A DNA stretch of 64,000 bases from an uncultured Draconibacterium sp. (GTDB lineage Bacteria; Bacteroidota; Bacteroidia; Bacteroidales; Prolixibacteraceae). The notes below the pieces were generated by a model. The model was not told the origin of the DNA, ran no database searches, and saw nothing but the letters and a program-made list of their open reading frames with translations. A program made the translations under genes and the position numbers. The stretch spans positions 310,001-374,000 of the forward strand of contig NZ_OY771649.1 in the NCBI RefSeq assembly GCF_963674925.1. The letters are read 5' to 3'. Shown piece after piece: positions 29,300 through 38,387 of this stretch (position 1 is its first letter; every line of letters begins with the position of its first letter).

Positions 29300-30235
29300 A
29301 TGACGGAACCTACTATTTTTAGTGATACTTTTCTGGCCTTTGGCAGTCATTGCGACGTCGTGCTGCCAAACCTTGAGGCTGGTACCGCAAAAAATATATT
29401 TCAACAGATTAAAGCCGATATTGAACAGCTGGAAAGTACGATCAGCCGTTTCAGTTTATTGTCTGATATTCACGAACTCAATCAAACCGGAAAAGACGTT
29501 TGGATTGAAGTTCCCGCCGAGTTGTGGGAAATTCTGACCATTGCAAACGATTTTAACCAAATGAGTCAGGGCGCTTTTGATGTAACGATGTTCCCGGTTC
29601 AATCGCTTTGGGTTGAAAAGGAAAATGTTGATGAGAATGAACTGGAGGAAGCACAACAAAAATGTGGGTTTGATAAAATAGAACTCGACCTTGATAATAA
29701 ACGACTTCGTTTTAAAGAGGATGGTGTTGAGCTGGATTTTGGTGCCATTGAAAAAGGATTTGCACTTGATCTGGTTAAACCACTATTGCTTGATCTGGGG
29801 GTTAAAAATGCCATTATCAGTTTTGAGGAAGATGTGGTGTTGGCACTCGGAAACCATCCGGCCGGAACAGACTGGCCGCTGGGAATCCGGAACCAACAGC
29901 AACCAAACGAATTTGCACATGTTTTTGAGGTATCGGGGCAAAGCGTTTATACAACCGGAACCGTTTATATTCGCGACGATGGCGAAGGAATGAAAACCCG
30001 AAAGATTATCAGTCCGGCCACCGGTCTTCCTGTTGAAGGAAAACGAACCGTTTCGGTAAAGGCCGACTCCGCAACTATTGGGGCTTTTATTGCCAATATT
30101 TGGCTCATTCTGCCGGAGAACGACAAAACCATCATCTCGAACCAACTGAGTAATGTTGAGATTCTGGAAGTTGAATATACCGACGATGACGTAAAAACAA
30201 AGACAACGATAATCGAAAAGGAGGAGCGGTCATGA
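29300..30235 (+). CDS. ApbE-like protein (FAD:protein FMN transferase family)
   Basis: About 311 residues from the ATG at 29300; a GTG at 29270 is less likely. The family core is present: SRFSLLSDIHELNQ, FDVTMFPVQSLW and ELDFGAIEKGFALDLV. ApbE normally links FMN to periplasmic flavoproteins. Two oddities are visible. There is no signal peptide or lipobox. The C-terminal metal-binding stretch, usually H-I-(I/V)-D-P-x-T-G and later A-D-x-x-(S/T)-T-A, reads KIISPATG and DSATIGAFIAN, so both key Asp positions look changed. It may be a non-catalytic or altered paralogue. It overlaps the next gene by 4 bases. Confidence 0.75.
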   Translation: MTEPTIFSDTFLAFGSHCDVVLPNLEAGTAKNIFQQIKADIEQLESTISRFSLLSDIHELNQTGKDVWIEVPAELWEILTIANDFNQMSQGAFDVTMFPVQSLWVEKENVDENELEEAQQKCGFDKIELDLDNKRLRFKEDGVELDFGAIEKGFALDLVKPLLLDLGVKNAIISFEEDVVLALGNHPAGTDWPLGIRNQQQPNEFAHVFEVSGQSVYTTGTVYIRDDGEGMKTRKIISPATGLPVEGKRTVSVKADSATIGAFIANIWLILPENDKTIISNQLSNVEILEVEYTDDDVKTKTTIIEKEERS

Positions 30236-31155
30236 AAAGATCTTTTGTAATAGCGCTACTCCTGGTTTTGTTTACCAACGGATTGGTTTGGGGACAACTG
30301 ACGATGAAAAAACAACCGGATGGAATTAAAATAGTTGATGGTTCTTCCAACGTTTTGTTTTATCAAATGAAACCCTTGAATAAAGATGGTGCTTACGAGC
30401 GCTGCAACTATATTCACCCGCTTTGGGGACTTAACGGCAAGGTGCTTACCGAAGATTTTCCCGCTGATCATTTACACCACCGAGGCATATTTTGGGCCTG
30501 GCATCAGGTTTGGATTGGCGATGAACGTATTGGCGATCCGTGGGAGATAAAAGATTTTAACCAGGAAGTTACGGAGATCGAATTTGTAAAAGAACCCGAT
30601 GAAACGGTGTGGCTAAAAAGTGAGGTGCTTTGGTCGTCTGACAAGTGGAAAAAGAATGGCAAACCCAAGCCGTATATTCAGGAGAATGTTTCCATTCATA
30701 TACACAAAAGTTCGGTGAAATACCGTAGAATCGATTTTGAAATCAGCCTGCTGGCACTTGAAGAGAATTTACGGATTGGAGGCTCCGAGGATGAAAAAGG
30801 TTATGGTGGTTTTTCTGTGCGTATGATTTTACCCGACGACGTTCAGTTCTCAGGAAAAAATGGTAGTATAAAACCTAAAGAAACTGCAGTGAAGTCGCAG
30901 GGATATGTTAACATTTCCGGCTCGCTGGGAAAAGGAAATTCACAGGCTGGAATTGTAATGATCGATAACCCGGAAAATCCCGGTTATCCGCAGAATCTCA
31001 TCCTTCGCGAAAAAAACAGTATGCAAAATATAGCCTGGCCGGGTGCTGAACCGGTTGCACTTTCTACCACCGAACCATTGGTTTTAAAGTATTCGCTTAT
31101 CGTTTATTCGGGCAAAATGAATGCGAAAAAAATTGCAAAAGTGGTGCATGAATAA
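30232..31155 (+). CDS. Secreted PmoA-family protein (DUF6807-like)
   Basis: 307 residues with a signal peptide (SFVIALLLVLFTNGLVWGQ). Motifs are YNYIHPLWGLNG-like (CNYIHPLWGLNGKVL), DFPADHLHHRGIFWAWHQ and, later, GGFSVRMILP. This matches the group annotated methane oxygenase PmoA, which in Bacteroidota is found with glycan-acting oxidoreductases and is not a methane enzyme. It starts within the apbE-like stop (ATGA) and precedes a Tat oxidoreductase; the cluster suggests periplasmic sugar modification. Confidence 0.8.
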   Translation: MKRSFVIALLLVLFTNGLVWGQLTMKKQPDGIKIVDGSSNVLFYQMKPLNKDGAYERCNYIHPLWGLNGKVLTEDFPADHLHHRGIFWAWHQVWIGDERIGDPWEIKDFNQEVTEIEFVKEPDETVWLKSEVLWSSDKWKKNGKPKPYIQENVSIHIHKSSVKYRRIDFEISLLALEENLRIGGSEDEKGYGGFSVRMILPDDVQFSGKNGSIKPKETAVKSQGYVNISGSLGKGNSQAGIVMIDNPENPGYPQNLILREKNSMQNIAWPGAEPVALSTTEPLVLKYSLIVYSGKMNAKKIAKVVHE

Positions 31156-31196
31156 AACGATTACAACAACCGAAATCATTAAATTTTAATACAACC

Positions 31197-32507
31197 ATGA
31201 CTGATAGAAGAAAATTTATAAAACAATCGGCTATTGCAACGGCGGCAGTTGGTGTTGCCCCGGGACTTTTAAATGCCTGTGCATCGCCTGCCGAGCAGGT
31301 TAATGTGGCACTTATCGGTTGTCGTTCGATGGGATTTAACAACCTCCGAAGTTTTTTGCGCAAGGAAAACAATGTGACTTGTGTGGCACTTTGCGATGTT
31401 GACAGTAATGTACTGGAGAAAAGAGCTGCCGAAGTTGAAAAAATGACGGGTAAACGACCGCTTACCTACGTCGATTTCAGAGATGTATTGGATAACAAAG
31501 ACGTACATGCGGTTATTATCGGTGCTCCCGACCACTGGCATGCTATTATGATGATGATGGCACTGGATGCCGGAAAACACGTATACGTGGAAAAACCAAT
31601 GGGGCACAGTATTGAAGAATGTAATGCAATGGTGGCGGCCCAGGCGAAACATCCTGAATTGTATTGCCAGGTAGGTATGTGGCAACGCAGCTCAAAACAT
31701 TGGTTCGAGGCTTCGGAGATTGTGAAATCAGGATTACTTGGCGATGTTCATCTGGTAAAAGCATGGATTTACAAAGGTTACGATACGCCATATCCGGTAA
31801 TGGAAGATTCCGTTGCACCGGATTATGTCGATTACGATATGTGGTTAGGACCGGCTCCGCAACGTCCGTTTAATATGAATCGTTTTCATTATAATTTCCG
31901 CTGGTGGTGGGATTATGCAGGCGGCGCAATGACCGATTGGGGCGTTCACCTGCTTGATTTTGCTTTGTACGCCATGGATGCCGATATGCCTGAGTCAATT
32001 TCTCCGGGAGGCGGTATTTTCTACCACAAGCCGGGAGCCATTGAAACACCAGATATCCAGCAGGCCATTTATCAATATCCAAAACATACTATGATTTGGG
32101 AATGTGGTTTAAATCCGGGAATAGGACCGTACCAAAAAGCGCATGGTATTGCTTTTGTCGGGCAAAAAGGAACTTTGGTTGTTACACGAAGTGGTTACGA
32201 AATTTTACCCGATCACAGCAGTGAGTTGAAAGGACCGTTTTTTGAAGCCAAAGCACAGAAAGAATATGGCGATGGGTTGGATGAGCACGTGCAAAACCTG
32301 CTTTCGTGTATACGAAAAGGCGGCACTTTAAATGCACCTGTTGAAGTAGGCGCAAAAACCGCTATCGTTTCAGAGATGGGAAATATGGCTTATCGTGTTG
32401 GCCAGCGTATTCACTGGAATAATGCGTCGCAATCGTTTAACGAGGCAGCAGCCAACGACCTGATGAAGCTGAACTACAACAAAAACTGGCAATTGCCAAA
32501 AGTTTAA
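31197..32507 (+). CDS. Tat-exported Gfo/Idh/MocA family oxidoreductase
   Basis: 436 residues. Twin-arginine signal TDRRKFIKQSAIATAAVGVA. It may also be lipidated, as GLLNACAS resembles a lipobox. Rossmann domain NVALIGCRSMG, then IIGAPDHWHA and the EKP motif YVEKPMGHS, and a C-terminal domain with RWWWDYAGGAMTDWGVHLLD. It is a second, distinct paralogue in this cluster. NAD(P)-dependent sugar chemistry is known for the family; the substrate is unknown. Confidence 0.9.
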   Translation: MTDRRKFIKQSAIATAAVGVAPGLLNACASPAEQVNVALIGCRSMGFNNLRSFLRKENNVTCVALCDVDSNVLEKRAAEVEKMTGKRPLTYVDFRDVLDNKDVHAVIIGAPDHWHAIMMMMALDAGKHVYVEKPMGHSIEECNAMVAAQAKHPELYCQVGMWQRSSKHWFEASEIVKSGLLGDVHLVKAWIYKGYDTPYPVMEDSVAPDYVDYDMWLGPAPQRPFNMNRFHYNFRWWWDYAGGAMTDWGVHLLDFALYAMDADMPESISPGGGIFYHKPGAIETPDIQQAIYQYPKHTMIWECGLNPGIGPYQKAHGIAFVGQKGTLVVTRSGYEILPDHSSELKGPFFEAKAQKEYGDGLDEHVQNLLSCIRKGGTLNAPVEVGAKTAIVSEMGNMAYRVGQRIHWNNASQSFNEAAANDLMKLNYNKNWQLPKV

Positions 32508-32550
32508 TGGGATACAATAGAAACGATTTCTGATTATATATTTAAATTTA

Positions 32551-32584
32551 AAACGGGAGGTTAATTATGGCTTCCCGTTTTTTA
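32551..32584 (+). terminator. Terminator after the oxidoreductase
   Basis: Stem AAACGGGAGG/CTTCCCGTTT (one G-T pair), 10-base loop, T run to 32583. Confidence 0.75.
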
Positions 32585-32684
32585 TGACCAGCCTATTCCT
32601 GATAAATATTCTTATACCGATGATGAAAAACATTGAGCCATTGGTCGCTGACTCCCAATACCTGTGTTTTTCTATATCGGCATT

Positions 32685-32736
32685 ATACCAATCTGAAAAT
32701 AGTTAAAAATAGCCTAAACATTTTCAGAATTGGTAT
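32685..32736. repeat. Inverted repeat upstream of glycerate kinase
   Basis: ATACCAATCTGAAAAT (32685-32700) is mirrored by ATTTTCAGAATTGGTAT (32720-32736), with one extra T in the right arm. It ends 12 bases before the glycerate kinase start, so it could be an operator or the edge of a dispersed element. Confidence 0.45.
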
Positions 32737-32748
32737 TATTTTAGGGAA

Positions 32749-33879
32749 ATGAAGAAGATCGTAATCGCACCCGACAAATTTAAAGGATCGTTAACCGGAA
32801 TTGAATTTTGCGACGCTGTTGAACGTGGCATAAAAAAGCACATCGAAAATGTTGCTATTATAAAGCTGCCACTTGCCGATGGTGGCGACGGAACGGTTGA
32901 CGCCCTGAAATTTTATACCGGTGGCAAGCTGATTTCTGCAGAAGTGCATGATCCTTTGTTACGCCCCATTCAAGCCAATTATTTGTATGCCGAAAAAGAA
33001 AAGCTGGCTTTTATCGAAATGGCAGAAGCATCAGGCATTCGTTTGCTAAAAAACGAAGAACTGAATCCGCTGGAAACCTCAACTTTCGGAACCGGCGAAT
33101 TGATTTTGGATGCTTTAAAACGTGGCGCCAAACACGTTCTTTTGGGAATTGGCGGAAGCTCAACCAACGATGCCGGAATGGGAATGGCAAGTGCGCTTGG
33201 TTTTCGTTTTTTTGATGCTGAAAACAATCTGTTGGAGGGGAGAGGCAAGGATTTAAACCGTCTGGCAACCATCGACACTGAATTGGTAAATAAAGAACTG
33301 AGGAACATTAAATTTGAAGTGGCCTGCGATGTGGATAATCCCTTATTCGGCCCAAATGGTGCAGCACATATTTACGCGCCGCAAAAAGGAGCATCAAAGC
33401 GGGTAGTGGAAGAGCTGGATGCCGGTCTGAGAAATTTTAACGAAAAAGTAGAAATACAATTTGGGAAAAACCTGCAAAATATTGCCGGTGCCGGAGCTGC
33501 CGGTGGGCTGGGAGCAGGCTGTGTTTTATTTCTGAACGCTGAATTAAAATCAGGAACGGAGCTAATAAAATCAATTGCTGATTTTGATGAGCAGGTAAAA
33601 GATGCCGACTGGATTGTTACCGGCGAAGGCAAGTTCGATGAGCAAACATTTTCGGGGAAAGTAATTAAAGGTGTGCTCGATTCAAGAACCAAGCAGCAAC
33701 TGGCTGTTTTTTGTGGCTTGAGTGAGTTAACTAAACAACAAATAGCAGCGTTTAAAATCGGTTATCTGGCTGAAATGATGGAGCAGGCTACCGGTGTTGA
33801 AGATTCAATAAAAAATGCGGGGAAATACCTGGAAAAAGCTGCAGAAGAGTTTGCGGCAGGCATTCTATCAACTAAGTAA
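32749..33879 (+). CDS. Glycerate kinase (type I, GarK/GlxK-like)
   Basis: 376 residues. Starts KKIVIAPDKFKGSLTG. Family signatures are LADGGDGTVDAL, LLGIGGSSTNDAGMGMASAL, CDVDNPLFGPNGAA and VTGEGKFDEQT. It phosphorylates glycerate to 2-phosphoglycerate. Length fits the family. A single gene with its own inverted repeat upstream. Confidence 0.93.
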   Translation: MKKIVIAPDKFKGSLTGIEFCDAVERGIKKHIENVAIIKLPLADGGDGTVDALKFYTGGKLISAEVHDPLLRPIQANYLYAEKEKLAFIEMAEASGIRLLKNEELNPLETSTFGTGELILDALKRGAKHVLLGIGGSSTNDAGMGMASALGFRFFDAENNLLEGRGKDLNRLATIDTELVNKELRNIKFEVACDVDNPLFGPNGAAHIYAPQKGASKRVVEELDAGLRNFNEKVEIQFGKNLQNIAGAGAAGGLGAGCVLFLNAELKSGTELIKSIADFDEQVKDADWIVTGEGKFDEQTFSGKVIKGVLDSRTKQQLAVFCGLSELTKQQIAAFKIGYLAEMMEQATGVEDSIKNAGKYLEKAAEEFAAGILSTK

Positions 33880-33942
33880 TTTTCGAAGTACTGTTTTTGG
33901 GCCGAATTGTGCCGAAGGTGAACTTTAGTACAAATAACAATT

Positions 33943-33984
33943 GTATAAGTAATGGCAGATTATAAAACCTGCCATTACTTATAC
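33943..33984. terminator. Bidirectional hairpin between convergent genes
   Basis: Perfect 16-bp stem (33943-33958 with 33969-33984) and a 10-base loop, without a long T run. It lies between glycerate kinase and the convergent gene and roughly marks the left border of the variable region. Confidence 0.6.
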
Positions 33985-33998
33985 ATAGAGTTATAGTT

Positions 33999-35150
33999 CT
34001 AGCTATTTCTTAGCTTCTCATCTTTTATAAAATCTCTCAAATTTTCAACTTCCCTTAAATATTTTTTCTTGGCATCGGGCATTAGCTCAATTCTATCGCA
34101 TATATCAGTGGCCTCATTATAATTGCCCGTCATTATATGCGCTTCAATAATGTTTATTAATAAGGCTTGTTCAACCTCACTGTTTATTCTGGCTTTTTTA
34201 TCGGATGGATCGGCTTCTTTTAATTCCTCGTTCCACTCATCTATTGCTTCTTTTAATTGATTAACCGATTCTTGATTATCCGTAAGTAGTCCTTCATAGG
34301 CCCGCTGAGCTTTTCTTAAGGTTAAAAGGTGCGAGTCATACGAATATTTTTTACCATCTCCTTTATAAATCTCGGTATAGTGCTTTACATTCGAGTAGCC
34401 AAACTTGTAATTAATAAGGTCGTTTACTTCCGTTGCTAAAGTCTCTAGATAAGCACTTAGCTGCGAATTAAAATAAGCAGGCCAGGTATTTTCAACATAA
34501 TTATCCCATTCCGAATCTTTTATTCCCTGGGGAGCCAGAATTTCATGTTCGTAATTCGACTTTTTTATGACTTCGGAAAACAGAACATTTCCATCTGAAG
34601 TGATAAGCGATACTTCAACAGGCTGCTGAACCTTAACTTTACGTAATTTGTAGTTCTCTCCGTTCTTTTCTTTTGGGGCATCAATAGGTGCACTACAGGC
34701 AATTTCCTTAAAGGTTACTTTTATTAAAACCGCATCGTCAGTTCCTTTATCATAACCGTCTAACGCGATTTTCGACTCTAAAATACTAAGCTCAGGAATC
34801 GCTAATGTTTCGGGCTTTTTTACATGACGTTTTTCGGGTTTTTTACCTTCGCCAATCAATGCACGTTCTGCCAATACTTTTCCCAGCGATTTGTTGTTGT
34901 AGGTTTCCATAGCTGCCTGATACTCTTCTTCTGCTTTGGCCAACTCCATTTCATATTCGTCCAGTTTATCTTGTTCGCGTTGTATCCATAAAATATCCAC
35001 TTCAACATTATATTTTTTTATTGAAGCATCCAATTTCTCAATGGGGTTACGCAAATAGGTATAGCTGATCTTTTCCTTATCTACGTTTTGAGCCTGTAAG
35101 GTTAAAAGTGAAACAAAGGTTAAAATGGTTAGTAACAATGGTTTTTTCAT
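33999..35150 (-). CDS. Hypothetical secreted coiled-coil protein
   Basis: 383 residues with a signal peptide (KKPLLLTILTFVSLLTLQAQ). Residues 45-95 and 290-320 are rich in E/K/A helices suggesting coiled coils. The end (NIIEAHIMTGNYNEATDICDRI) looks like a TPR-type hairpin. No catalytic motif seen. It is the leftmost minus-strand gene before the cassette array; whether it was a cassette is unclear, since its flank carries only a degenerate attC-like site. Confidence 0.7.
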   Translation of the reverse strand: MKKPLLLTILTFVSLLTLQAQNVDKEKISYTYLRNPIEKLDASIKKYNVEVDILWIQREQDKLDEYEMELAKAEEEYQAAMETYNNKSLGKVLAERALIGEGKKPEKRHVKKPETLAIPELSILESKIALDGYDKGTDDAVLIKVTFKEIACSAPIDAPKEKNGENYKLRKVKVQQPVEVSLITSDGNVLFSEVIKKSNYEHEILAPQGIKDSEWDNYVENTWPAYFNSQLSAYLETLATEVNDLINYKFGYSNVKHYTEIYKGDGKKYSYDSHLLTLRKAQRAYEGLLTDNQESVNQLKEAIDEWNEELKEADPSDKKARINSEVEQALLINIIEAHIMTGNYNEATDICDRIELMPDAKKKYLREVENLRDFIKDEKLRNS

Positions 35151-35194
35151 GATGTAAAAATTTATTCGCTATAATTAATTTATTAATGGTTCAT

Positions 35195-35301
35195 TTTGGT
35201 GCCGCCGGTGCAGATAATCCATACCCGGACACAGGACTGCAAGCTCATTTCAATTCAATCGAATTGCACACCAATGCAAATCGACGCGAGCGGCGAAATT
35301 C
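35195..35301 (-). other. Degenerate attC-like site
   Basis: The right part, from GCTCATTTCAATTC to GCGAGCGGCG, closely matches the intact site at 36429-36546, but the GTT core is replaced by GAA and no YAAC core is seen on the left. Probably a decayed recombination site at the old end of the array. Confidence 0.45.
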
Positions 35302-35325
35302 ATACTTATACAATTTGATTTTAAT

Positions 35326-36363
35326 CTAATTCAGAAGGCATCGGATAGATATACCACTGTCCATTAAAGAACCCTGTCTGTCTAAATTGCTATATTCATA
35401 GTTTAGCGTTCTACCGTAATAACCGTCTGATGATGGGATAGGAGTGGAAGACCACCAGTAGCCTGTTTTACCAATTTGAAAAAAATCCTTTTCCCATGTA
35501 CGACATCCTCCGGGACGAGCTGTAAAACCAGTGCTATTATTACTTTCCTGATTGCTTCCCGCTGTATCTACTCCATTATCTACAAACCAGCCGGAATTTG
35601 CTGCAATAGATTTTGCTATTTGGTCGCCACTACCATTGTATCCATAACCTTTGTTTGTAAGATAATTCGTAAAGGTTGTCCATTCCTCGTCACTTGGTAA
35701 ATGCCATCCGACCGGGGATGATATTTGAGCCGCAACTACATTATAGAGTACACCGTATGTTAGATAATTGTCGGTTGCTTTAGCTTCTGAAATGTTTGTT
35801 CCACTATAACCATAAACGTAATAAAAGGGAGAACTTACTGATCCAAGATCAGGGCTACTTACTGATGCTAGGAAGGCCAGGTTTTCTGCAAACCAGGTTT
35901 GTTCCCCAAATTTTATGACCTTATATTTGTGATTGTCGCGAGGATCAATAAAAATGCCGGATGAATTATCATTCCAATGTATCATCTCCGTTGTAAAGTT
36001 CCGGATAGGACTTTTAATTGTACGGCCCTTATTGTCTTTAGCCACAACTTTCCAGAAATATTTGCTTTCGCTGGCCAGTTCAATCGAGAAAGAGGTATTA
36101 ACCACATTTTCACTAATAAGTGTTAATGAGAAAGCATCGTATCCAAGGTAAATATCATATGTTATTTTGTCGCTATTGTTAACTGCCTCCCAAACAAGGT
36201 TGGCATTTAATGATACGCCAATTTCCTCATTTTCAGGATATGCTAAACTTACATCTTCCGGCAGAGTTGGGGCATTATCTTTTTGACAACTAAAATTTAG
36301 CATGGATAAAATAATCATAGTTATAAAACACAGTCTTATAGCTTTGTAATTTTTCGTTTTCAT
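35326..36363 (-). CDS. FISUMP-domain lipoprotein with Fn3-like domain
   Basis: 345 residues. Lipobox LSMLNFSC at about residue 26. Residues 40-135 resemble a fibronectin type III domain (VSLAYPENEEIGVSLNANL...WEAV). Residues 140-345 are a Fibrobacter succinogenes major paralogous domain: VIKFGEQTWFAENL, GVLYNVVA, GWHLPSDEEW, GFTARPGG and GYWWSSTP. Surface-exposed in known members. Its cassette cores are not well preserved. Confidence 0.85.
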   Translation of the reverse strand: MKTKNYKAIRLCFITMIILSMLNFSCQKDNAPTLPEDVSLAYPENEEIGVSLNANLVWEAVNNSDKITYDIYLGYDAFSLTLISENVVNTSFSIELASESKYFWKVVAKDNKGRTIKSPIRNFTTEMIHWNDNSSGIFIDPRDNHKYKVIKFGEQTWFAENLAFLASVSSPDLGSVSSPFYYVYGYSGTNISEAKATDNYLTYGVLYNVVAAQISSPVGWHLPSDEEWTTFTNYLTNKGYGYNGSGDQIAKSIAANSGWFVDNGVDTAGSNQESNNSTGFTARPGGCRTWEKDFFQIGKTGYWWSSTPIPSSDGYYGRTLNYEYSNLDRQGSLMDSGISIRCLLN

Positions 36364-36428
36364 TTTTTTATTAATCTGTATTAGTATTTATCAATTATGT
36401 TGGATAACTCGTTTATCAACAAATAAAA

Positions 36429-36546
36429 ACCTAACAACACCACTTGTGCCAATTTGTAACCGATACCCTGCTACAGGCCGATATGCTCATTTCAATTCTA
36501 TCGAATTGCACACCAATTACAAATCGGTGCGAGCAGCGTTAGACGT
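36429..36546 (-). other. attC-type site (about 116 bp)
   Basis: Plus-strand outer core CCTAAC at 36430-36435 and inner core GTTAGAC at 36538-36544. The arms TTTGTAACCGAT and ACAAATCGGTGC are imperfect complements. A central hairpin CAATTC/GAATTG is present. It shares its right half with the degenerate site at 35195. Confidence 0.6.
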
Positions 36547-36888
36547 ATAATATTCAAAATTGTAAATGTTATTTTTTGTGGCTATTTCGTGGCGCGTCAT
36601 CACGAATGCCGGTTTTAGGGCGTTAAAATTAAACATATTTTTTATGTATAGTCGTTTGGGCGACAAATACTATTAACATAACCTAAAGGTATTGATCGTG
36701 CGAAGGATATGAATTTTCAGGACACTTGTCCATTGCCATGGCGGTCAGACGAAAGTCTGACCAGTCCGACCGAAACTGAGGTTGCGACGAGATTCGACTT
36801 GTCGCCCCGAAGCTTCGGGGCGCAGTTGGCGTACCACCAAACCCCGCCCTGCAATATGTACTGCCTTTTTATTTTTGTTTTATAAATA
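36547..36888. other. ORF-less cassette remnant and damaged attC
   Basis: No ORF with coding character. Bases 36717-36880 contain half of the common attC sequence (CAGTTGGCGTACCACCAAAC, CCTGCAATATGTACT), but the GTTR inner core after TGTACT is lost. The left half is a different palindromic sequence with GGTCAGACGAAAGTCTGACC. An 18-bp perfect palindrome, GCCCCGAAGCTTCGGGGC, lies at 36804-36821. Confidence 0.5.
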
Positions 36889-37515
36889 TTATTTATCCCA
36901 CCTTTCCTTACGTTTATTTTCATCATTCACGGTCAAGTAGTGAACAGAAATTAGTAGTTGAATATTGAAGTCACTCAAATCAAATTGGTCGGGAAGTTGT
37001 TTTATATTGTATTGTAAGTAAGGGTAACTTTCAACACTTCCTGAGTCCATACAATCTTTATAGTACTTTTCTAAAACAGGTTGAGTTTTCCCCAATTTTT
37101 CAAGAAACTGAAAGTAACTACCACTATATTTAAACCCTATACTTTTATATGTAATTGAATCTCCACGGTATCGACTTTTACCAAAAGTCCAAATTTCTCC
37201 AAAGGTATCAGGCGAGATTTGCTTGTACATTTGTTTTTGTTTCTCAAAATCAAGAGTCTCCAAAATTGGAGTAAAACCAGATTCATTCAATTTCGGTAAT
37301 ATCTTTTCAAATGCAGCCACAAAATCATCATTTTCATTTTCTCGAATTTCTACTGTGAAAAAATTTACAATTACTTTTAAATCATTTATTTGCTGTTTGT
37401 TAAAACTGGATTTAATCTCTTTCGTCCGATAATTTTGGGAGAAAGTGAGACTCGTTGAAAATGCAAATAGAAATACTGTTAATAATATTTTGAAAGGTTT
37501 GTTCATTTTCTTCAT
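36889..37515 (-). CDS. Hypothetical secreted protein, cassette cargo
   Basis: 208 residues. Signal peptide (FKILLTVFLFAFSTSLTFSQ). No recognised motif; the sequence is mixed alpha/beta with a charged end. A start at the second Met (37506) is possible. Its 5' side abuts an intact attC 10 bases away. The GC content is lower than that of the host genes to the left. Confidence 0.7.
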   Translation of the reverse strand: MKKMNKPFKILLTVFLFAFSTSLTFSQNYRTKEIKSSFNKQQINDLKVIVNFFTVEIRENENDDFVAAFEKILPKLNESGFTPILETLDFEKQKQMYKQISPDTFGEIWTFGKSRYRGDSITYKSIGFKYSGSYFQFLEKLGKTQPVLEKYYKDCMDSGSVESYPYLQYNIKQLPDQFDLSDFNIQLLISVHYLTVNDENKRKERWDK

Positions 37516-37525
37516 TCAAGGTTGT

Positions 37526-37672
37526 GCCTAACGGTTGGTACATGTTGTCGGGGCGGATTTCGGAGAGCGTTCCTGTCCGAAGGACACGGAACTGCGAAAC
37601 GAGCCCCGAAGCTTCGGGGCGCAGTTGGCGTACCACCGAACCCCGCCCTGCAATATGTACTGTGTTAGCAAC
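37526..37672 (-). other. Intact attC site
   Basis: Outer core GCCTAAC (37526-37532) and inner core GTTAGCAAC (37664-37672). Inner arms TTGGTACATGTTGTCGGGGCGG and CCCCGCCCTGCAATATGTAC are imperfect complements. The variable loop contains CGTTCCTGTCCGAAGGACACGG and the palindrome GCCCCGAAGCTTCGGGGC (37603-37620). The inner core is a perfect complement of GTTGCTAAC at 38245-38253 across the next gene. Confidence 0.75.
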
Positions 37673-37770
37673 TGGGCTTTTTCCTTTTTATCTTTTTTGC
37701 AATTATAAATTGTCGTCTTAATTGATTCAATCATTCATCCGAATTTTCAATTTGTCTTTAGTTTTAAGAG

Positions 37771-38211
37771 TTAATTTTCAACATATTTAAAGTTTTTACC
37801 TCCGTTTTGTACTTCAATTTTAGAAACACTATTAAATGGAATTGCTTTTATTAGTGAGGGAATAAAACGTGATTGTCCGCCTATAATTAGTGTGTCTTGT
37901 TTAATAACTCTGTCAAAGTAAAAGATTGTCCTTTTGTTTTTTTCTCCATAAGTGAAACGGATTTCAATTGCAGGGCTATTGTCTAATTGGAAAGCATTGC
38001 CTTGTTTATCAATGCAATCTATCTTATTAATCGGATTGGCTAGATATGTATCATATGCTGCTCCTTCAATTCTTACTTCTTTCAAACTTGTCGAGTCAAT
38101 TCCTGCAAATTGATGCTCGAAACTTTCAAGAGGAATTAAATATGTTTTACAGGATGGTAAAATCCAAACTCCAATTATAAAAAGTATTATGAATGTGTTT
38201 CTTTTCATCAT
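37771..38211 (-). CDS. Hypothetical lipoprotein, cassette cargo
   Basis: 146 residues from the ATG at 38211; the open frame extends further upstream only through the attC. Lipobox IGVWILPSC at about residue 19 (MMKRNTFIILFIIGVWILPSCK). The rest is a short beta-rich domain without recognised motifs. It sits alone between two complete attC cores, the standard single-gene cassette. Confidence 0.7.
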   Translation of the reverse strand: MMKRNTFIILFIIGVWILPSCKTYLIPLESFEHQFAGIDSTSLKEVRIEGAAYDTYLANPINKIDCIDKQGNAFQLDNSPAIEIRFTYGEKNKRTIFYFDRVIKQDTLIIGGQSRFIPSLIKAIPFNSVSKIEVQNGGKNFKYVEN

Positions 38212-38246
38212 TTTATTTGGTTGTCGTTTCTTTTTTTTAGCCTTGT

Positions 38247-38380
38247 TGCTAACGGTTGGTACATGTTGTCGGGACGGATTTCGGAGAGCGTTCCTGTCCG
38301 AAGGACACGGAACTGCGAAACGAGAATTCAGCGAACGACACACCACGAACCCCGCAATGCAATTTACAATTTGTTATGGG
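38247..38380 (-). other. Intact attC site
   Basis: Outer core TGCTAAC (38247-38253) and inner core GTTATGGG (38373-38380). The left arm matches the 37526 site, whereas the right arm (CCCCGCAATGCAATTTACAATTT) differs, so this site is a variant. Confidence 0.7.
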
Positions 38381-38387
38381 TAGGTTT

